From Steromphala cineraria (Eukaryota > Mollusca > Gastropoda > Trochida > Trochidae): DNA of 64,000 nucleotides. The stretch covers positions 24,146,777 through 24,210,776 of the forward strand of contig OU744727.1 in assembly GCA_916613615.1 (NCBI GenBank), in the 5' to 3' direction. Positions 58,076-64,000 of the stretch are shown piece by piece. Under the pieces are notes generated by a model. That model was not told where the DNA came from. It saw only the letters and a program-made list of their open reading frames with translations, and made no database searches. How positions within the stretch are numbered: position 1 is the first letter of the stretch; each line of letters starts with the position of its first letter. The translations under genes and the position numbers were made by a program.

Positions 58076-58741
58076 ATTACAGGACTTCACAATCAATGAC
58101 ATGATCAGATACAGTTCAGAGGTGTTATCTTTATCATACTGATAGCAAATCAATATGTGTGATCAGGGTATGGGTCGATCTAACTTTATGTGTCTAATAG
58201 GTAGTTATAAGCCCTTCCCATTTCTTCAATCTGCAATAGCTTGATTCTGATTGTGTCTGCCTTGGTGTTCTGAACTATCTGCTTCTGCTGACGCCCAAAA
58301 CGATGTACTATCAAACAACTAAAGGTTTCTTTAAACGATATGAACCATACAGACCTTCAGAATGTACAATTAAGTTCGTGAGAGTTTATCGCTTTACAAA
58401 TTAATTACAATAGATCACGCACATTGTGATATACCATTCACACAATCCGTTGTGTAATAATATATTCCTGACAACAATGTGAAACAAACTTGACTGTTCA
58501 TCAATACTCAAGAAATATCTATTCAAAGGGCAAATGTCATGGAATTCGTTTCATTCAATTAGAAGTTCATAACTGTTTCTTGGTAGATAAAACCGAATTC
58601 TTATTCTAAGTTTATACTTCATAAGTCAAATCATCGGTGTCTGAAACTCTATGAAAGATTGCAAGAAAAATTACAGTTTCTCCTGGATCTGATTCTGAAA
58701 AGCGTTTCTGACACTTGACAACCTTCAGCCTTTTCTTTCTT

Positions 58742-58865
58742 TTAAAGGGACAGTAGCACGTTTTAGGGAGAATATAAGATGATGTCAGGAAAATGAAAAT
58801 GAATAGTTCCAATTGAAAGTCAATGCATTTAAACTAAATGGAGCACTAACAATTAAAAAATGTAA
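58742..58865 (+). mobile_element. Truncated TTAA-type MITE, copy B
   Basis: Counterpart of 8089-8210, with a better preserved left end (TTAAAGGGACAGTAGCACG). Truncated at the same place. Confidence 0.65.
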
Positions 58866-58966
58866 CCTAAAGATTATCTTAGATTTTAGTTGGCATATGT
58901 AAATTTTATCTTTACACAACAGACACGACAGTTACAATCGTATTGGATTAAACGGAAGCAAACACC

Positions 58967-59239
58967 CTAAAGGGGCAGTAGCACGTTTTTATGGGGAATA
59001 TACACATAAGGTGATGTCAGGATAATGAAAATCAATGGTTCCAATTGAAAGACAATGTATTCAAACTAAATGAAGCAGTGACACTTCAATTACATAATGT
59101 AAGTTTAGCCATGCGATTACTTTTTCTTACACAAAATGAATTAAAAGTGTTCACACAAAATGGCCACTATTGGATTTTAAGTGAATCTTTATACTTAATC
59201 TTCTGACTATAAAAGAAAAACGTGCTACTGCTTCTTTAA
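58967..59239 (+). mobile_element. TTAA-type MITE with internal deletion, copy B
   Basis: Counterpart of 8311-8670. About 90 bp before the right end is lost (CTGACTATAAAAG junction near 59205). Right end CGTGCTACTGCTTCTTTAA. Confidence 0.85.
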
Positions 59240-59775
59240 ATGGAATAATCCAATACTTTTATTTTTGTAAGTTAATTTCTTCAAATAATATATTAGCAAC
59301 TGTTATATTTCAGTTTAACAATCAATCTTTGTACGAGTTTAACATGATCTAGAATTATTATTTTTCTATATTATATGTTATTAAAAAACTTATTTCAAAG
59401 ACATCTTGAAAATGTATAGAAAGAATATCTGAAATAAATATAGCTCAAAAGTGGATATTGAAAGGTTTCCGGGGAATAAAGAAAGGTACTCTTTCTTTAC
59501 TGGTCAATGGAAAACTTGAAACATACCGAAAATATTAGTGATTTTACATTTTTGTTAAGAAATATTTAGAAGAAAACTTAAATGATTAGTCAGTAAGTGT
59601 TTTATGGTGTTGAAAAATAAATGCTGCTCTGCATTCCAGTCATTTCGTGAAGTCATTTAACTGAGCTGTCACTCCCGCGAAACGCTTTTGAATATCAAGT
59701 ATTGTCTGTATATCTGAAAATCAAAATAATGGAAAGCTATAATCCAGAAACTTCATTGTCTTTGCTTTATTATTA

Positions 59776-60702
59776 TCCCCCGCCACGAAGTGGAAGGGAG
59801 ATATAGGTTTGGGCTCCGTCCGTGCGTCCGTCCGTGCGTCCGTCCGTCCGTCCGGCAGAGTTAAAGGGGACAACTTTTCTCAGAAACTATTTAAGATAGG
59901 TTCACCAAACTTGCTGTGTGTCTTCAGGGTACCAATACCTTGATTGAATTCGAAAATCAGAACCACAAAATTATATTTTAAGGAGTTATTGCCCCTTTAC
60001 GTGATTTTAGACTCTGTTCGAGGGTGTCGTCAAAGGGGACAACTTTTCTCAGAAACTATTTAAGATCATAGGTTCACCAAACTTGCTGTGTGTCTTCGTT
60101 GTATCAATACCGCGATGGAGTTCGAAAATCAGAATCGCAAAATTATTTTTTACGGAGTTATTGCCCTTGTTTCGTAATTTTGGACTTTTTTTTTAGGGAG
60201 TCGTCAAAGGGGACAACTTTTTTCAAAAACTATTTAAGATAGGTTAACCAAACTTGCTGTGTGTCTTAATTGTATCAATACCTTGATTGAGTTCGAAAAT
60301 CAGATCCTCAAAATTATTCTTTACGGAGTTGTTGTCCTTGTGTTGTGTTTTTGGACTCTGTTCGAGGGAGTCACAACTTTTCTCAAAAACTATTTAAGAT
60401 AGGTTAACCAAACTTGCTGTGTGTCTTAATTGTATCAATAACTTGATGGCGTTCGAAATCAGAACCGCTAAATTACTTTTTTACAGAAAAACCTGTGTTT
60501 CGTGTTTTTGACTCTGTTAGAGGATGTCCTCAAAGGGGACAACTGTTCTCAAAAACTATTGAAGATAGAATAACAACATTTGCACTGTGTCTTTAGGGTA
60601 TCAATACCTTGATGGAGTTCAAAAATGCAATTACTTATTACAGAGTTACAGCCCATTTAGGAAAATATTTGGAGCTTTGATGAAAACTTATTTGGCGGGG
60701 GA
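59776..60702. mobile_element. Pearl-like element with ~170-bp monomers (copy B)
   Basis: Counterpart of 9211-10131, with the same perfect 10-bp inverted ends and the same five monomers. The GTCC simple stretch differs in phase and length. The insertion therefore predates the duplication. Confidence 0.8.
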
Positions 60703-61685
60703 TGTTGATGACCATGTCTTCTTGTTTATATCAGACTGCAAACTTATCCATCTAAATATAAAGTGTAGTTTCTCCGTGCAGGGATATCCATTTATTGCTA
60801 AACTGTGACACTTTGTAATCATTTTGATAGATCTTCTGTAATCTTTTCCGCATTTAGAGGCTGTTGAAAAAAATGTCATGAACTGATAAATGCAAAATGT
60901 AACATACGGTAATCGTGAAGAGTAATCTATTTAAAGCTCAATTGTCACAATCTGTAATCATTGTTTCAAAGAACGTCTGATGATATTTGCCTTTTTTGCA
61001 TTCAGAAGCTTGTGCAATATATGTCAGGAACTGATAAATGCAAAATGTTACATTCGGTGTTTGAATGATAAATGATTGTTAAGAAGTTGGAATAAATTGG
61101 TACACACTCTGTCTCTTATTACACAATGAAGTGATGTGAACTGCTTTTAAAAGGTTGAAGAGCCGTCATTACCTTCCACTGTACAATTAATTTGCATTGC
61201 GATACTTGTCTGGTGTCCACCGAGTGAAGGGAAATGTCAAGTGATTTGACATATGAGTTGAATAAACTGATGTAACACTTTCCTTATCTAAAAGTTCGAG
61301 GTTTCTGTTCACCGTCATCAAAGTGGAAGTATTTGCAAACGCTTTGCTAGGTCAAATCCTATCCAGGTTTCTTTTGAAGAAACAATATTCAAGAGGACGT
61401 AATAATGCATTCTATTCTTGGTCAAATTGTTAACTCTAGAACAAATAAAATGTAACCTTTACTAACATATTTGAAAATAAGTATGAAACAATCATATATA
61501 AGTATAAACAGGGAAGTACTCCTGAATTTTGTTTTCTAAAAATTACCCCGATATAACTGTCCCTTTATACAGGATACAGGCACATGGTAAAACTGAACTA
61601 GTGAATTCATCGTTATGAGACCATCGTGTGTTATCATGGAGAGTCAGAGACATTTATTTCATATTCAGAATTACAGGACTCAATC

Positions 61686-61969
61686 TCAATCAGTAGCACG
61701 TTTTTTGATAATTTTATATACTAAATGTATTATTTTGAAAGTGTCAAACGTCAAAAGACTCATTACACAAACCAGTCATCCATAGTCAGCGTACAACTTA
61801 TAAGGATTCGCATAAAGTCCATTGAGTGAGAGAAGGGAATTGCAAGGCTGAACTTTACATTACATATTTTATTTGTTACTGCTTCATATAATTCAAATAC
61901 ATTGTCTTTCAATCGGAAGGATTTATTTTCAGCTTATATTCCCTTGAAAAGGTGTTACTGCCCCTTTAA
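61686..61969 (-). mobile_element. TTAA-type MITE spanning the end of the duplication
   Basis: Reverse-oriented copy running from CAGTAGCACGTTTTTTGATA to GGTGTTACTGCCCCTTTAA. Homology with copy A ends inside it, near 61785. Confidence 0.8.
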
Positions 61970-64000
61970 CAGATGGTTGACAGGAGCGTGTCACTTACGT
62001 CACATTGATACCAGATCAGTAGGCTCTGTGTCTGATCAGAATATCGGTCATTCTAAATGTATGTGATTAGAAGCAATTTTGATATCACTTATAGTAATTC
62101 TTTACTGCTCAATTTTATACCCAATGACGATGGTTCTAGCTATATGTAGCAAAGCTGTTCTGCTTATGTTTTATTGATTTAATTTATTGTTTTCCAGGAA
62201 CTGCTGTGTTGTCATTGATCATACGTACTACATGTAGTTCTCTGCTCCATTACTTGGCGAAATGGCCTGAAATATGACTATATGTTTTTACTGCCACTAA
62301 ATGTTTCTGCTGCTTGATAGACAATGCAAACTTGTTTCAATTCAATTCAAGTTTATAATTATCAATTGACTTCATCAGTTTCGGAGCTAAAGGATAATAG
62401 ATGACATACAATTTTACTATCACGTTTGTTAAAAGCGTTTTGATGATTTGATTTTGCCAAGTCGAGCATGGTTGATCATTTTCGTGACATTTTCTTTTTT
62501 ATTTCAGTTTAACCCATTAATCTTTGTATGTTTTTGTGCTGTCACAGTGACAGCGGGACTGATTTAGTTTTCTTGTAACCAGTTTTACCTAACCAGTTTG
62601 TCCTAATCGGTTTTCAGGCGCACGGTTTGCACGTGCATTTCCTTTGGCGAGTGAGTTTTCGTCGCCATGTTTCGAATGGTAACACCGTCATTTATCAGCC
62701 AGGCAGCGTTTATCGCTGATGTTTTTCTTGTACACTCTCTTCATGTATGAACACAGGACCACAGATAAATCACCAAAGTGTATGTATCTATTATTTCAAT
62801 TATTTTATGGTGTCATTTCATGTACAATTTGTATTTTGGGCAATTTATTGTTTGTAAGCAGGCACTTGCAAATCCATGTTTTCTATGCATATTCTATGCT
62901 ATATTTTGCTGGTATAGTAATGTATAAAACTATATTCATTTCCCATTGTAGGTTCAGGTTAATATAACTTCTTTTTTTTGTGCCTATAACTAATTTCGGA
63001 AATGTCTAATATATATGGAAGCGCTAATAAAATATTCAAAATTTCACTTCTTAGTAACAACCTAGGGGCAGGAGTTATCTCCCTTGATTTAATGTTTGCA
63101 AACATTACAGCTTTATCACTTTGCGTGAGGTTCCATGTACTTGGAATGTTATTTTTGTGTGGCGCTTCATTTATTTTCATAGGTATCAGCAGTTTATTGC
63201 AATGCTATACTTTATTTGTAAATTTATTTTCACCAGGAGTTTCTTTCTTGAAATAGGTATTTTATTTAGTTCATACTTTTCTTAAGGTAATACAACACCT
63301 GTTGTTGAGGTTATTTATTGCATAAGTTATGGTATTTTTCATATTTTCTCTGTTATTCAATGGTATTTATGACCCAGGAATTCTATCTAAACGCACATTA
63401 CATTTGTGTAAGCAATTCTAATTTACACTAATCTGTTAAGGGTATTTATCAATAGGTGCATTATTGAATAATTGTATTTTCCATGTTGTTTACAAATGGA
63501 CTTATGATGCCCTTAGCTGTTTCAGCTTTTTACCATCATATCATACACACACACTTGGCTCTGCATCTTACGCATCAAGTGCAATGTTCAGGATCAATTG
63601 TACCACCATAACTATGCCACTGAAATAAAATCTGAAGCTTGTTTTGGTTCGCTATTCAGCATAGTTTTGTATAATAAAGATTTATGCTGTGTCTATTTTC
63701 CAGTATGTATTTTAAATACGAAACAATTTCAAAGGCATTTTGAAAAGATCAGAGGACATATTTGAAAAATATAACAACTCGTGATCGAATATTGAGTTTC
63801 CTTGAAACAATGACAGGTCTGGAATTTTGCGAACTTTTGCAACCTGTGGGAATTTTTTTTTATTTTATTGACAAAAAACACCATCATTGGATTGAGTTCT
63901 TCTTCCCAGCGGTTTATTAATAACTGATTTTTTTAAAGGATAAAAATGATTACAATGGTTTGATAATTTTTTGTAGAAAGAATGATTTAAAAAATTCACA
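61970..64000. other. Unique AT-rich DNA to the window end
   Basis: Two hydrophobic short frames (62719-62967, 63002-63256) come from T-rich sequence and have no recognisable domain. A modestly GC-rich patch lies at 62600-62720. No gene can be supported. Confidence 0.4.

Larger units (their letters stand above)
50197..61785 (+). repeat. Segmental duplication copy B
   Basis: Direct repeat of 1-12147. The left boundary is only a minimum, because copy A is cut by the window. The right boundary falls inside a MITE (61686-61969) that is intact here but truncated in copy A. Private features are the SINE at 50680-50863, the piggyBac-like MITE at 55420-56001, the segment 57466-57860 and the expanded minisatellite 57865-58075. 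No convincing host gene. Confidence 0.95.

Noticed and set aside
62719..63256. Two adjacent hydrophobic frames suggesting a split membrane protein
   Set aside because: T-rich DNA routinely gives Phe/Leu/Ile-rich translations; no motif, splice pattern or coding bias supports a gene.

Overview
The window looks like nuclear DNA of a marine invertebrate, most likely a mollusc. It is AT-rich and gene-poor, and it is full of eukaryotic transposable elements. These include a two-ORF LINE with a poly(A) tail and target-site duplication, tRNA-headed SINEs, MITE families with TTAA or 8-bp target duplications, and a Pearl-like element built of ~170-bp tandem monomers. The mollusc call rests on resemblance to repeat types I know from molluscs (the GAGTGAGTGAG SINE head, the CCCCCGCCA-ended element with GTCC-rich start); no search was run. 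There is no prokaryotic gene organisation, CRISPR array, rRNA or free tRNA gene.

The window is framed by a ~12-kb direct segmental duplication. Copy A is 1-12147 (its left edge is cut by the window start) and copy B is 50197-61785. The copies differ by insertions specific to one copy. Copy A carries 228-690, a TTAA-flanked element at 5036-5527 and a 979-bp insertion at 10201-11179. Copy B carries a SINE at 50680-50863, a piggyBac-like MITE at 55420-56001, an extra segment at 57466-57860 and an expanded 31-bp minisatellite at 57865-58075. A ~2.2-kb tract (2549-4738 / 52519-54708) is almost identical between copies, while its flanks are visibly diverged. Copy A ends exactly where a 2.7-kb foldback element begins (12148-14865).

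Between the copies, 14.9-28 kb is mostly non-coding: a LINE reverse-transcriptase relic near 17 kb, a 46/48-bp tandem array (17.6-18.3 kb), a ~135-bp triplication (19.7-20.1 kb), a ~433-bp tandem repeat rich in nuclear-receptor half-sites (20.2-21.2 kb), hAT-like MITEs with a hairpin insertion (22.1-23.1 kb), MITEs at 24.8 and 25.8 kb, and a palindromic CCTAATTAGG satellite (26.5-27.0 kb).

At 28249-34110 sits a full-length L1/Tx1-type LINE with both ORFs open and a 14-bp target-site duplication. It is followed by three minus-strand SINE-like copies and a FLYWCH zinc-finger exon (minus strand, ~36.9 kb). Next is the only convincing host gene, an intronless 430-aa secreted protein (37837-39129) with a signal peptide, a coiled coil, a Cys-X-Cys and a YWTD-like beta-propeller. 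From 40.6 to 50 kb lie more MITEs (one with a nested element), a Tc1-like transposase relic (46.3-47.0 kb) and a ~53-bp minisatellite (47.7-48.1 kb).

The genes do not form a pathway. The region is best read as one small host gene in a landscape shaped by repeated transposition, segmental duplication and satellite expansion. Pairs of empty and filled sites between the two duplicates date several insertions relative to the duplication.
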